Of a stretch of 64,000 nt of DNA, positions 43,265-51,276 are shown piece after piece. Numbering within the stretch: position 1 is the first letter of the stretch; each line of letters begins with the position of its first letter. Source of the DNA: Thalassospira lucentensis (GTDB lineage Bacteria; Pseudomonadota; Alphaproteobacteria; Rhodospirillales; Thalassospiraceae); contig NZ_CP136684.1 of assembly GCF_032921865.1 (NCBI RefSeq), positions 1,594,501 through 1,658,500 on the forward strand, read 5' to 3'. The translations under genes and the position numbers were made by a program. The notes beneath the pieces were generated by a model. That model was not told the origin of the DNA and searched no databases. It saw only the letters and a list, made by a program, of their open reading frames with translations.

Positions 43265-43278
43265 TTGATCAAAATCAA
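43265..43278. promoter_or_regulatory. FNR/FixK-type box upstream of irr
   Basis: TTGATCAAAATCAA is a perfect match to the FNR/FixK consensus TTGAT-N4-ATCAA. A -10-like TAATAT lies at 43301-43306. With a start near 43313 the box would be centred about 41.5 bp upstream, the usual class II activator position. The start position is an estimate. Confidence 0.65.
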
Positions 43279-43371
43279 AGAAAGGCGCGTCTTGGTTCCC
43301 TAATATACGCTTGGATTTGATCGGGAACCGGGAATTGACCGGTCCTGAAAAGCGTATGAAGGGACAATTTC

Positions 43372-43809
43372 ATGACGACGAACCCGCGTCCTTACACCCA
43401 TGCCCTGAACCGTCTGAAAGAGGCCGGTTTGCGTCCGACCCGCCAGCGTCTGGCATTGGCCCGTCTGCTGTTTGATAACGGCCATCGGCACATCACCGCC
43501 GAACAGCTTCATTCCGAAGCTATGAGCCAGAATATCAAGGTATCACTGGCGACCGTTTACAACACGCTTCATCAGTTTACCGAAGCGGCACTTCTGAACG
43601 AGATCGTGATCGATTCCGGTCGATCCTATTTCGATACGAACACGGCCCCGCATTACCATTTCTATTGCGAGGAAGACGGCATGCTGAGCGATATACCGGC
43701 CGAAGCGGTTCAGCTTGCGCGTGTTCCCAATATGCCGCGCGGTACCGAACTGGCATCGGTTGATCTGGTGTTTCGTTTGCGTCGCCAATCGGCACGCAGT
43801 GCCGCCTGA
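43372..43809 (+). CDS. irr: Iron response regulator Irr (Fur family)
   Basis: A 145-residue Fur-family protein of the Irr branch. LKEAGLRPTRQRLALARLLF and HRHITAEQLHSEA open the winged helix, and VSLATVYNTLHQFTEAALL is the recognition helix region. SYFDTNTAPHYHFYCEEDG carries the HxH motif (HYH in place of HHH) that binds heme in rhizobial Irr. The C-terminus VDLVFRLRRQ is typical. Irr acts under low iron to adjust heme synthesis and iron storage, and is inactivated by heme. The N-terminal heme regulatory motif (GCPWH type) of Bradyrhizobium is missing. A second Fur-type regulator is at 11605. The next gene is a rubrerythrin-like protein, a common Irr-linked function. Confidence 0.9.
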   Translation: MTTNPRPYTHALNRLKEAGLRPTRQRLALARLLFDNGHRHITAEQLHSEAMSQNIKVSLATVYNTLHQFTEAALLNEIVIDSGRSYFDTNTAPHYHFYCEEDGMLSDIPAEAVQLARVPNMPRGTELASVDLVFRLRRQSARSAA

Positions 43810-43943
43810 TTGCTGTATCGGACAGTGATGTGTCCCAATTGTAGCGGCGCGGTGACAACGAAATGACGGGTCGATGAAAACCGCCTGAAATGGCGCAAAA
43901 CGTCCCTTCAGTGCTTGACGGGCAGGGTTTTCAAGACAAATAC

Positions 43944-43982
43944 AGAGGCGACGGTCCCGTCTGGAACTGTCGCTCTTTTTTT
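43944..43982 (+). terminator. Rho-independent terminator of irr
   Basis: AGAG and CGAC (43944-43952) pair with GTCG and CTCT (43969-43976) with one bulge. An inner stem is likely, and a run of T residues follows to 43982. It lies 64 bp before the rubrerythrin ATG. Confidence 0.7.
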
Positions 43983-44045
43983 GCCCATGTGTGTGACAGC
44001 AACACCGCAAATTTCAGACTTCAACGACAAATAAGGAAGCCCGTA

Positions 44046-44483
44046 ATGGTGCTCAAGGGAACACGGACCGAGGAACTTCTCCGTGCGGCATTTGCCGCCG
44101 AGGCCCAGGTCAATCGCCGTTATCTCTATTTTGCGCAACAGGCCGATATCGAAGGCTATCCTGAAATAGCCGAGATGTTCCGTGCAACGGCCGAGGCCGA
44201 AACCGGCCACGCATTTGGTCATCTCGAATTTCTCGAACAGGTCGGGGATCCCGTGACCGGGCAGCCGATCGGTAACACCCGGCTTAATCTTGAAGCTGCA
44301 TTTGCCGACGAACAGAACGATGCCAAATCGCGTTATCCCGAAATGGCCCGTATCGCCCGCCAAGAGGGTTTTAATGATATCGCCGACTGGTTCGAAAGCC
44401 TGTCGCGGGTCGAAGATGCCCACGCTTCGCGGATGGAACGCGCACTGGCATCTTTTGGCACTGTTTCCGAACCGGTGGAATAA
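44046..44483 (+). CDS. Rubrerythrin-like ferritin-fold protein
   Basis: A 145-residue ferritin-like protein from the ATG at 44046 with AAGGA upstream; the frame is open back to 43890 but that section contains the irr terminator. Two di-iron motifs are visible: EAQVNRRYLYFAQQAD and EAETGHAFGHLEFLEQ near residues 18-70, then MARIARQEGFNDIADWFESL and RVEDAHASR near the end. There is no rubredoxin domain, so this is the short erythrin form. Such proteins reduce peroxide or protect against iron-driven oxidation. The position next to irr fits an iron/peroxide role. Confidence 0.85.
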   Translation: MVLKGTRTEELLRAAFAAEAQVNRRYLYFAQQADIEGYPEIAEMFRATAEAETGHAFGHLEFLEQVGDPVTGQPIGNTRLNLEAAFADEQNDAKSRYPEMARIARQEGFNDIADWFESLSRVEDAHASRMERALASFGTVSEPVE

Positions 44484-44485
44484 GA

Positions 44486-45511
44486 TTGAAGACAATTCGA
44501 CGATGCTTTTACAAATATAGCGCGGTTCTGGTGTTTTTGGCGGTAATGACACCCATTGCCGCCATGGCACAATCCTTGGAGCTTGACGATATTCTGACCG
44601 AGGCCGGGCGTCTTGAACCCCTGCAGGCGGTGATGGTCGCTCACCGTGGCGAGGTGATCGCACGGCGGGGCTATCACGGCAGTTCCCCCGATCAGTCGAC
44701 CAATATCAAATCCGCATCGAAATCGATTATCTCGGCATTGGTTGGCATCGCAATTGAACGGGGTGTTTTAATCGGCACCGATCAGAAAATCGCCCCCTTG
44801 CTGCGTGATCAGTTGCCAGCCGATCCTGACCCGCGGTTGTCTGAAATTACCATCGGGCACCTTTTGTCGATGCAGGCCGGTCTTGGGCGGACATCGGGGC
44901 AGTATTACGGCCAGTGGGTCGCGCAATCAAACTGGGTGCGTGCAGCCCTTGCCCGTCCTTTTGCTGACGATCCGGACGGAGATATGCTGTATTCAACCGG
45001 TTCAAGCCACCTGCTATCGGCCATCCTGACCCGTGAAACCGGAAAAACCACACTGGAACTGGCGCGTGAATGGCTGGGGCCGCTGAATGGTTTTGCCATT
45101 ACGGCCTGGGATCGCGATCCGCAGGGAATTTATTTTGGCGGTAACCAGATGGCGATGAGCACCACATCCCTTCTGGCTTTTGGCGAACTTTATCGCAATG
45201 GCGGGCGTGCTCCGGACGGGACACAGATCATCACGCAGGACTGGATTGATCAAAGCTGGCAGCACCGGACAAATTCGCGTTTTACCGGTGATGAATACGG
45301 GTATGGCTGGTTCATGCGCGATATTGCCGGGCAGGATGTCATCTATGCCTGGGGATATGGCGGGCAGATGCTTTACATCGTTCCCGCACTTGAATTGACC
45401 GTGGCGATGACATCGGACGAAACCAAACCGTCGGCGCGTACTGGTTACCGTGACCGGTTGCATGGTTTGATGGCCGATATCATTGACCGCGTCGCGGCAG
45501 AGACAAGCTGA
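44486..45511 (+). CDS. Serine hydrolase of the class C beta-lactamase / PBP4-like family
   Basis: A 341-residue exported protein with a TTG start 2 bp after the rubrerythrin stop, which acts as part of the same message. The signal peptide runs to about residue 28 (YSAVLVFLAVMTPIAAMAQ). The active-site SxxK is in IKSASKSIISALVGIA, the tyrosine motif is LYSTGSSHLLSAIL, and the region YAWGYGGQMLYIVP is near the KTG-equivalent position. Length fits esterase-type members better than true AmpC. The substrate is unknown, and beta-lactam resistance should not be assumed. Confidence 0.85.
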   Translation: MKTIRRCFYKYSAVLVFLAVMTPIAAMAQSLELDDILTEAGRLEPLQAVMVAHRGEVIARRGYHGSSPDQSTNIKSASKSIISALVGIAIERGVLIGTDQKIAPLLRDQLPADPDPRLSEITIGHLLSMQAGLGRTSGQYYGQWVAQSNWVRAALARPFADDPDGDMLYSTGSSHLLSAILTRETGKTTLELAREWLGPLNGFAITAWDRDPQGIYFGGNQMAMSTTSLLAFGELYRNGGRAPDGTQIITQDWIDQSWQHRTNSRFTGDEYGYGWFMRDIAGQDVIYAWGYGGQMLYIVPALELTVAMTSDETKPSARTGYRDRLHGLMADIIDRVAAETS

Positions 45512-45548
45512 ACGAATTCAGCCTGCCTGATTGGATGATTATTGCCAG

Positions 45549-46352
45549 TTATTGGGCGGCGATGCGTTCCGCCGGATATTCGGCAACCGTGCCGGGGGTC
45601 AATGGGCCGCGCAGGACAATATGGGGATGACCAAGCGAATTGTGTTCGACATGCCCGTCAACCTGATAAACGTCGCGAAGCAGATCACGGTCAATAACCT
45701 TGGCGCATTCGCCAAATGCCACCATACGGCCATTGCGGATTGCCATGGCGTGATCGCAATATTGCAGGGCATGGTTAAGGTCGTGAATGGCGATCAGGAC
45801 AATCATTTTTTGGCGCTTGGCGATATCGCGCATGAAGGACAGGACCTCCATCTGGCGATGCAGATCGAGGGCCGAGGTCGGCTCGTCCATCAGCAGGATT
45901 TCGGGTTCACGCACCAGCGTCTGGGCAATGGCAACAAGCTGCCGCTGACCACCGCTAAGCTCGCCCAGATTGCGCGCGGCCAGATCGGAAATTCGAAGGG
46001 CGGCCAGAATATCATCAATCCGAGCCAGTTCTTCGGCCTGAACGCGTAGTGACGATCCCTGCTTGGCGGCCAGAATAACCGACTCATATACTGAAAGAAC
46101 GGCGTTCGAGCCGGTATCCTGTGGCATGTAGCAAATCGTGTTGCGGCTATAATTCGCCGTTTCGACATGCACTTTGCCGCCACCCTTGGCAAGACCGGCA
46201 ACGCGTTTGAACAGGCTTGATTTTCCTGCTGCGTTCGGCCCGATGACGGCAATCACGTCGCCACCTGTCAGAACCGGCGTACTGACACCGGAAACCACAT
46301 GGGTACGGCCGTAGCGGGTGCCAAGGTCTTCAAGACGAAGTGTTGTTACCAT
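45549..46352 (-). CDS. Ferric-chelate ABC transporter ATP-binding protein (FecE type)
   Basis: A 267-residue ATPase from the ATG at 46352 (MVTTLRLEDLGTRYG), which has GGAGGAAAT upstream on its strand; the frame is open to 46493 inside the permease gene. Walker A is GPNAAGKSS, with two alanines in place of the usual GxGKS spacing residues. The signature is LSGGQRQLVAIAQTLVREP and Walker B is ILLMDEPTSALD. The switch His is in AIHDLNHALQYC. It overlaps the permease gene by 7 bp. It powers uptake of an iron chelate or similar metal complex. Confidence 0.9.
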   Translation of the reverse strand: MVTTLRLEDLGTRYGRTHVVSGVSTPVLTGGDVIAVIGPNAAGKSSLFKRVAGLAKGGGKVHVETANYSRNTICYMPQDTGSNAVLSVYESVILAAKQGSSLRVQAEELARIDDILAALRISDLAARNLGELSGGQRQLVAIAQTLVREPEILLMDEPTSALDLHRQMEVLSFMRDIAKRQKMIVLIAIHDLNHALQYCDHAMAIRNGRMVAFGECAKVIDRDLLRDVYQVDGHVEHNSLGHPHIVLRGPLTPGTVAEYPAERIAAQ

Positions 46353-47407
46353 GATTTCCTCCGGCTTGCGAAAATCAGCGAGAAGAAGAACGGCACGCCG
46401 ACAAGCGCGGTAATTACCCCAATGGGCAGGATCGCGCCGGGGATCAGAAGTTTTGACAGAACCGACGTTGCCGACAGGATCAACGCCCCGCATAGTACCG
46501 ATGCCGGCAGGAAGAAACGCTGATCCTCACCGACCAGCATACGGGCGATATGCGGCCCGACCAGACCGATGAAACCGATGGTCCCGACAAACGAAACCGG
46601 GATTGCCGCCAGCATACTGACCAGCAACATGGTTTTGAGCCGCAGCGACTGGACATTCACCCCGAAACTTTCCGCCTTGGCATCGCCTAACCGAAGGGCG
46701 GTCAGTGCCCAGGCCTGACGGGTAAACAGCGGCAGGGCGATGGCAACGGCAATGGCCGTGATGGCAACCTTGGACCAGGTTGCCTTGACCAGACTGCCCA
46801 TCGTCCAGAACACAACTGCGGCCAATGCCTGTTCGCTGGCAAGATATTGCAGCAGGGCCAGAAGCGCGTTGAAGGTAAAGACCAGCGCAATCCCCAAAAG
46901 GACGATGGTTTCAACCGTAACACCGCGCATGCGGCTGAAAAAATGAATGATCAGCGCGGTTCCCATTGCCATGACAAAGGCATTGATCGGGATGATGAAT
47001 TCGACAAAGGCAGGCAGGATCGCAACGCCAAGAACCAGCGCCAGAGCAGCGCCAAAACCGGCTGCGGCCGAAATGCCTAACGTAAAGGGGCTGGCAAGCG
47101 GGTTGGCAAGGATGGTCTGCATCTGGGCGCCTGCGGTCGAAAGGGCGGCACCGACGGTCAGCGCCATCAGGGCGACAGGCATGCGGATTTCCCAGATCAC
47201 GACGCGCAACTGATCGCTGGCATCCGATGGGTTTAATAAGGCAAAGATCACGTCAGACAGCGGATAATTGGCCGGTCCGGTTGCCAGATCGACAGCAAAG
47301 GACAGGAACAGCGCAATCGTCATGCCGGTAAGGATCAGGACACGACGCAGGGAGCGCGCCTTGTAATACGCGCTCCCTGCCGGAATGGTGGTTTGATCGG
47401 AGATCAT
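46346..47407 (-). CDS. Ferric-chelate ABC transporter permease (FecCD family)
   Basis: A 353-residue membrane protein with about ten hydrophobic helices. Family motifs are EIRMPVALMALTVGAALSTA, QTILANPLASPFTLGISAAA and IGFIGLVGPHIARMLVGEDQ, the last being the ATPase-docking segment. FecCD permeases transport iron siderophores, heme or cobalamin. It is translated with the ATPase (7-bp overlap) and lies 5 bp after the binding-protein gene. Since the neighbourhood is iron-related, an iron chelate is favoured. Confidence 0.92.
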   Translation of the reverse strand: MISDQTTIPAGSAYYKARSLRRVLILTGMTIALFLSFAVDLATGPANYPLSDVIFALLNPSDASDQLRVVIWEIRMPVALMALTVGAALSTAGAQMQTILANPLASPFTLGISAAAGFGAALALVLGVAILPAFVEFIIPINAFVMAMGTALIIHFFSRMRGVTVETIVLLGIALVFTFNALLALLQYLASEQALAAVVFWTMGSLVKATWSKVAITAIAVAIALPLFTRQAWALTALRLGDAKAESFGVNVQSLRLKTMLLVSMLAAIPVSFVGTIGFIGLVGPHIARMLVGEDQRFFLPASVLCGALILSATSVLSKLLIPGAILPIGVITALVGVPFFFSLIFASRRKSW

Positions 47408-47412
47408 GGAAA

Positions 47413-48537
47413 TCAGTTCTGATCGCTAACGGAAACGAAATAACCCGGCTGATACGGCGTTGACAGGAACCGCTCATGCAGTTCGCGGAACGATGCCTCC
47501 GGGTCGATATCGGCAAACAGATCCGGATGCAGCCATTTTGCCATCTGTTCGATAACCACGAACTGATAGGGGCTGTTATAGAACTGGTGCCAGACCGCAT
47601 GAATTTTACCGTTTTCAACGGCTTTGATGCCGGTGAATGCCGGGCGGTTCATAAGGTTTTCAAGCTTGCGATGAGCTTCTTTCATGTCTGCATTCGGGCC
47701 GAGTCCGACCCATGCACCACCCGGTGAATAGGCTTCCCAGCTTGCGCCGGTTGCAATGACCTGATCGGGGTTTGATGCAACAACCTGTTCGGGGTTGATC
47801 GTACCGAAGGTGCCCGGAATGATTGTTGCAGCGATGTTGGTACCACCGGCAATCTCAACCATTTTCCCAAAGTTTTCATTGCCAAATGACATGCAGCATT
47901 CATCGGAAAAACCGGCTGCGCGTTCGATGAAAACGTCAGGTTTGGCTGGATTGGTCTTAGCAAGGCGATCGGTCACAATGGCGATTTTATCGTTGCGGAA
48001 TTTGATGAATTCCTCGGCACGGTCCTGTTCACCGGTGATGGTGCCCAGGATGCGCATGCTGGTATCGGTGTTTTCAATCGGGCGTTCGCGGAAATCGATA
48101 TAAACCAGCGGAATGCCGACCGCTGCCAGCTTTTCGTCAAGGGCCGCGTCTTCGGTGGCTCCCTTGGCTTCAAGGTTCATCACGATGACGTCTGGTTTCA
48201 GGGCGATGGCCTGTTCGATATCGAATGTGCCATCCTTGATCCCGCCGAAGGTCGGCAGATCATTAATGGACGGGTATTTGGCGGCATAGATGTCATAGGT
48301 CTGCGGATCGGCCTTTTTCAGGTCATCGCGCCAGCCAACGACTCGCTTGAACGGTTCTGCGCTATCAAGCGTTGCAAGGCCGTAAATCAGGCGGCCTTCA
48401 CCAAGAATAAGCTTTTCTGCCGGAACCTTGACCGAAACTTCACGCCCGGCCACATCGGTGATCGTGACGGTTTCTGCTGCGTGGACGGTCCCCGCGACCA
48501 TCAACGCAACCGCAGCAATAGCGCCAAAAAATTTCAT
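47413..48537 (-). CDS. Ferric-chelate ABC transporter substrate-binding protein
   Basis: A 374-residue periplasmic protein with a Sec signal peptide (MKFFGAIAAVALMVAGTVHA, cleavage at about residue 20-21). The fold is the two-lobed helical-backbone type: VTITDVAGREVSVKVPAEKL opens it and AIALKPDVIVMN is the classic middle block. The paired cysteines in SDECCMSFGNENFG are unusual and might form a disulfide or bind metal. A Fur-like box lies 34 bp upstream (48571-48593). It leads the three-gene transporter operon and is divergent from a methyltransferase gene. Confidence 0.9.
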   Translation of the reverse strand: MKFFGAIAAVALMVAGTVHAAETVTITDVAGREVSVKVPAEKLILGEGRLIYGLATLDSAEPFKRVVGWRDDLKKADPQTYDIYAAKYPSINDLPTFGGIKDGTFDIEQAIALKPDVIVMNLEAKGATEDAALDEKLAAVGIPLVYIDFRERPIENTDTSMRILGTITGEQDRAEEFIKFRNDKIAIVTDRLAKTNPAKPDVFIERAAGFSDECCMSFGNENFGKMVEIAGGTNIAATIIPGTFGTINPEQVVASNPDQVIATGASWEAYSPGGAWVGLGPNADMKEAHRKLENLMNRPAFTGIKAVENGKIHAVWHQFYNSPYQFVVIEQMAKWLHPDLFADIDPEASFRELHERFLSTPYQPGYFVSVSDQN

Positions 48538-48570
48538 TCCCGTACCCTTGTTTAGGATTGCCTGACCGCG

Positions 48571-48593
48571 GCATTATCATTTAATGAGAATGC
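48571..48593. promoter_or_regulatory. Fur-like box of the ferric-chelate operon
   Basis: GCATTATCAT and ATGAGAATGC form inverted arms around TTA with one mismatch. The TGAGAATG element is shared with the box before the heme-locus sigma gene. It lies between the binding-protein gene and the divergent methyltransferase gene and could control both. Confidence 0.65.
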
Positions 48594-48726
48594 AAATCAA
48601 TACTTTTCGCATTAATTGATTTTTTTATGGATTGGATGGTATTTGTGCCGATATCTGTCGGTGTGCGGTTCCCGCAAGATCGCGCAAATTTTTCGCAGAT
48701 ATGGGCCATTGGGGGACGACCGGACG

Positions 48727-49515
48727 ATGACAACGCATTCAAGCAATTTCAATCTGCGTGACGAGATCAAGGAATACTGGTCCATGCGCGCGGCAACGTT
48801 CGACGAACAGCCCGGGCACGAGATTTTCTCAGATCAGGAACGTCTGGCGTGGCACGACCTGTTTCGTCGTCATCTGGGCGACGGGACTGGCAAACGTGCG
48901 CTTGACCTTGCCAGTGGTACCGGGGTTATCAGCCATTTGATGCATGATCTGGGGTTCGAGGTTACCGGGCTTGATTGGTCCGAAGCGATGCTGGAAAAGG
49001 CGCGGGCCAAATCGAAACTGCGTCAGTCCAATATCCGGTTCATCCTTGGCGATGCGGAAAACACGCTTGAAGACGATAACAGCTATGACGTCATCGTCAC
49101 ACGGCATCTGGTCTGGACTCTGGTGGATCCGGCGGCGGCCTTTGCTGAATGGTTCCGGGTTTTGAAACCGGGGGGCAAGCTTCTGGTGGTGGATGGTGAT
49201 TTCGTCTCGCCCACCTGGATCAGTAAGCTAAACAAGGCGATGACGGGGTTCCTGCAATCCATCGGGTTGAAACGCGATGTTGCCGAAATCCCGCAGCTCA
49301 AGACCCATCGCGATATTCTTGCGCGCGTTCATTTTTCCCAGGGTGCCCGTGCTGACGAAGTGACATCAATGCTGAAAACCGCCGGGTTCGACCCGGTGAT
49401 GGCCGATTTCAACATGCGCCAGATTCACCGCGCCCAGTCAAAGCATCTTACGCTTGCCAAGGGTCTGGAACGTGGTGCCCAGCATCGTTACGCCATCTGC
49501 GCGACCAAGCCTTAA
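48727..49515 (+). CDS. Class I SAM-dependent methyltransferase
   Basis: A 262-residue methyltransferase of the UbiE/type 11 group, from the ATG at 48727 (MTTHSSNFNLRDEIKEYW). Motif I is ALDLASGTGVISHLMHDLGF at about residues 60-79. The acidic residue of motif II is in VTGLDWSEAMLEKARAK. The post-motif VVTRHLVWTLVDPAAAFAEW and LKPGGKLLVVDGD follow. Substrate cannot be read. It is divergent from a ferric-chelate transporter and shares its Fur-boxed promoter region, so it may modify the transported chelator or a related metabolite. Confidence 0.85.
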   Translation: MTTHSSNFNLRDEIKEYWSMRAATFDEQPGHEIFSDQERLAWHDLFRRHLGDGTGKRALDLASGTGVISHLMHDLGFEVTGLDWSEAMLEKARAKSKLRQSNIRFILGDAENTLEDDNSYDVIVTRHLVWTLVDPAAAFAEWFRVLKPGGKLLVVDGDFVSPTWISKLNKAMTGFLQSIGLKRDVAEIPQLKTHRDILARVHFSQGARADEVTSMLKTAGFDPVMADFNMRQIHRAQSKHLTLAKGLERGAQHRYAICATKP

Positions 49516-49532
49516 AAGGCCACTTGGGCCGG

Positions 49533-49883
49533 TTATGAGCGGCCTGAAAACAAGGCGATGTCGCTGCGCATCGGGGTCCAGACGATAATCTCGCGCGGGA
49601 TCGCAAGAAGCCCCGGCAAACTGTCCCAGAAGGCCTGCCGATAGGGACGGTGCATCTGTACTTCCATCAAATCTTCCAGATCGGTCCATGTTTCATACAG
49701 CATGAAACGGTTGGGTTCGTCCGGATGATGATGCAGGAAGGCATTGATGAATGTTGCCTCATAGCGCATCGCATCCAGAACCGGGTGAAGCAGGGCAAGA
49801 AAGTCATCTTCCCTGCCCGGTTTGATGGTCAGGATAACGGTGCCGGCAATCGGGCCTGTTTCGGTGTTAACGGTTGCATTCAT
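49533..49883 (-). CDS. Antibiotic biosynthesis monooxygenase (ABM)-domain protein, quinol monooxygenase-like
   Basis: A 116-residue single-domain dimeric ferredoxin-like protein. GTVILTIKPGREDDFLALLH and the downstream NRFMLYETWTDLEDLMEVQM are the ABM pattern. The family includes YgiN quinol monooxygenase and heme-degrading IsdG-type enzymes. The Asn, Trp and His positions of IsdG are not convincingly conserved, so quinol-monooxygenase-like is the safer label. It is convergent with the methyltransferase gene and lies 88 bp after osmC. Confidence 0.75.
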   Translation of the reverse strand: MNATVNTETGPIAGTVILTIKPGREDDFLALLHPVLDAMRYEATFINAFLHHHPDEPNRFMLYETWTDLEDLMEVQMHRPYRQAFWDSLPGLLAIPREIIVWTPMRSDIALFSGRS

Positions 49884-49971
49884 GATCTCGGCCTTCGGTC
49901 TGATTTCGATATTGACCGGGGTAGGTTATGACAGGCCGGGAAGCAAAACGATTACCTGACAGGTAATGAGC

Positions 49972-50427
49972 CTAATCAAGTTTGATGCTGATTTCGGTTT
50001 TGACCGAATTGGCAAGGAAGCAGGCCTCGTGGGCGGCGTGATGCAGTTCGGCCTCAATCTCTGCCGTCGGGGCTGTGCTGGCATAGGTGACCTTGGGGCA
50101 AAGTTCGACTTTGGTGACCACTGTTTTGCCGTCCTGCATTTCCATGACGCCGGTTGCAGCATCGACATAGCTGTCGACAATGATTTTCCGGCGCGATGCG
50201 AAATCAAGGAAGAACAGCATGTGGCAGCTTGAAAGGGCGGCGACATAGGCTTCTTCGGGATCGACATTTTCGGCGACGGAATAGGGTAGCGGCACGACAT
50301 GGGGGGATGACGATGCGGGGACTTCGACCCCGCCGTCAAACCGCCAAAGATGACCGCGGCTATACCGGCGGTCGGCAAAGTTTGCGCCGTCGCGTTGCCA
50401 TCTGACTTCTGCGCCGAAACTGCTCAT
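49972..50427 (-). CDS. OsmC-family peroxiredoxin-like protein
   Basis: A 151-residue protein of the OsmC/Ohr fold. The two redox cysteines are in LSSCHMLFFLDFASRR (about residue 68) and HEACFLANSVKTEI (about residue 135), at OsmC spacing. The N-terminal region AEVRWQRDGANFADRRYSRG and the motif VDPEEAYVAALS are typical of the YhfA-like subgroup. It reduces organic hydroperoxides in related proteins. Its start overlaps the end of the GntR gene by 4 bp, so the regulator and osmC form one operon. Confidence 0.88.
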   Translation of the reverse strand: MSSFGAEVRWQRDGANFADRRYSRGHLWRFDGGVEVPASSSPHVVPLPYSVAENVDPEEAYVAALSSCHMLFFLDFASRRKIIVDSYVDAATGVMEMQDGKTVVTKVELCPKVTYASTAPTAEIEAELHHAAHEACFLANSVKTEISIKLD

Positions 50428-51056
50428 TGCGGGGCTCCATTTTCGGGGTGCTCGACAAGTTGTCGTGAGGTGATGCCGATGTGTTTTTCAATGATTTCAA
50501 CGGCCTTGCTAACATCGCCAAGGTTACATACGGCCAGCAGGTCATTATGTTCTTCGTAAAACGCTTTGCGTGCCTGTGATCCCGGGGGCTGCCGGTGATA
50601 GGAGCGGCGGGCTTCGCGGCGCAATTCGTCAATCATCTGTAACAGGCGACCATTGCCACACGGGGCATACAGGGTCCGGTGAAAAGCGATATCGAGCTCC
50701 TCGATGATCGCAGGGTCTTCTTCTTCAAAAAGATCGTCGTTCAAACGGATCGCCTTGCGCAGGTCGCGTTGTGTCAGATGCGGGATCGACAGGATAAGGG
50801 CGGTTGATTCCAGCGAAATGCGGATTTGCGACAGTTCGCGGGCCTCGTTGGCACTTAAGCCGTTTACCGCGAGGCTGCGGTCGGATCGTTTGGTTAGCAA
50901 CCCGTTTGCCAGCAACCGTTCCAGCGCCTGACGTACCGGTTGGCGACTGACACCGAACCGTTCGGCCAGCCGTTCCTGTTTCAGGATTGTGCCGGGCGAA
51001 AGGGTACCGTTTTCGATTTCGCTTTGAAGCGTTTCAGTGATTTTATTTGGATCCAT
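50424..51056 (-). CDS. GntR-family transcriptional regulator (FCD domain)
   Basis: About 210 residues from the ATG at 51056 (MDPNKITETLQSEIENGTLS); an in-frame start at 51116 would add 20 residues. The wHTH at about residues 5-65 shows KQERLAERFGVSRQPVRQAL. The helical FCD effector domain follows (ELSQIRISLESTALILSI, IIEELDIAFHRTLYAPCGN, IIEKHIGITSRQLVEH), with Asp/His residues that often bind a metal and organic acid. A perfect 20-bp palindrome covers the start codon (51046-51065), implying autoregulation. It is the first gene of an operon with osmC. Confidence 0.88.
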   Translation of the reverse strand: MDPNKITETLQSEIENGTLSPGTILKQERLAERFGVSRQPVRQALERLLANGLLTKRSDRSLAVNGLSANEARELSQIRISLESTALILSIPHLTQRDLRKAIRLNDDLFEEEDPAIIEELDIAFHRTLYAPCGNGRLLQMIDELRREARRSYHRQPPGSQARKAFYEEHNDLLAVCNLGDVSKAVEIIEKHIGITSRQLVEHPENGAPQ

Positions 51057-51065
51057 GGATCCAAA
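51046..51065. promoter_or_regulatory. Perfect 20-bp palindrome over the GntR start codon
   Basis: TTTGGATCCATGGATCCAAA contains two overlapping GGATCC half-sites. Its centre falls between 51055 and 51056, that is within the start codon (CAT at 51054-51056 on the + strand). FCD-type GntR operators are often short palindromes of the TGGATCCA kind. Binding here would block both transcription and, in RNA form, translation. Confidence 0.65.
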
Positions 51066-51276
51066 ATCATGCAAATTTGCCGAAGAGTCAAGCGGGTTCC
51101 GTTGGCGTGAATTCACCCGAAATTTGATGCGTCAGCATCGTAAATCCCGGGCGCATTTTATTTGTATGAGGATTTAACCTGCGGCATTGTGGAGGTGGCG
51201 TGGGCGTTGGGCGTTTGCCCGAGGGGGCTCAAGGGCTCCGGGGGCTAAGGGAGGCTTTGGCGGGCATTCCCTCGGA

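Noticed and set aside
44486-45511. Possible beta-lactam resistance gene
   Set aside because: SxxK and YSTG motifs are shared by many esterases and peptidases of this fold; nothing nearby suggests resistance.
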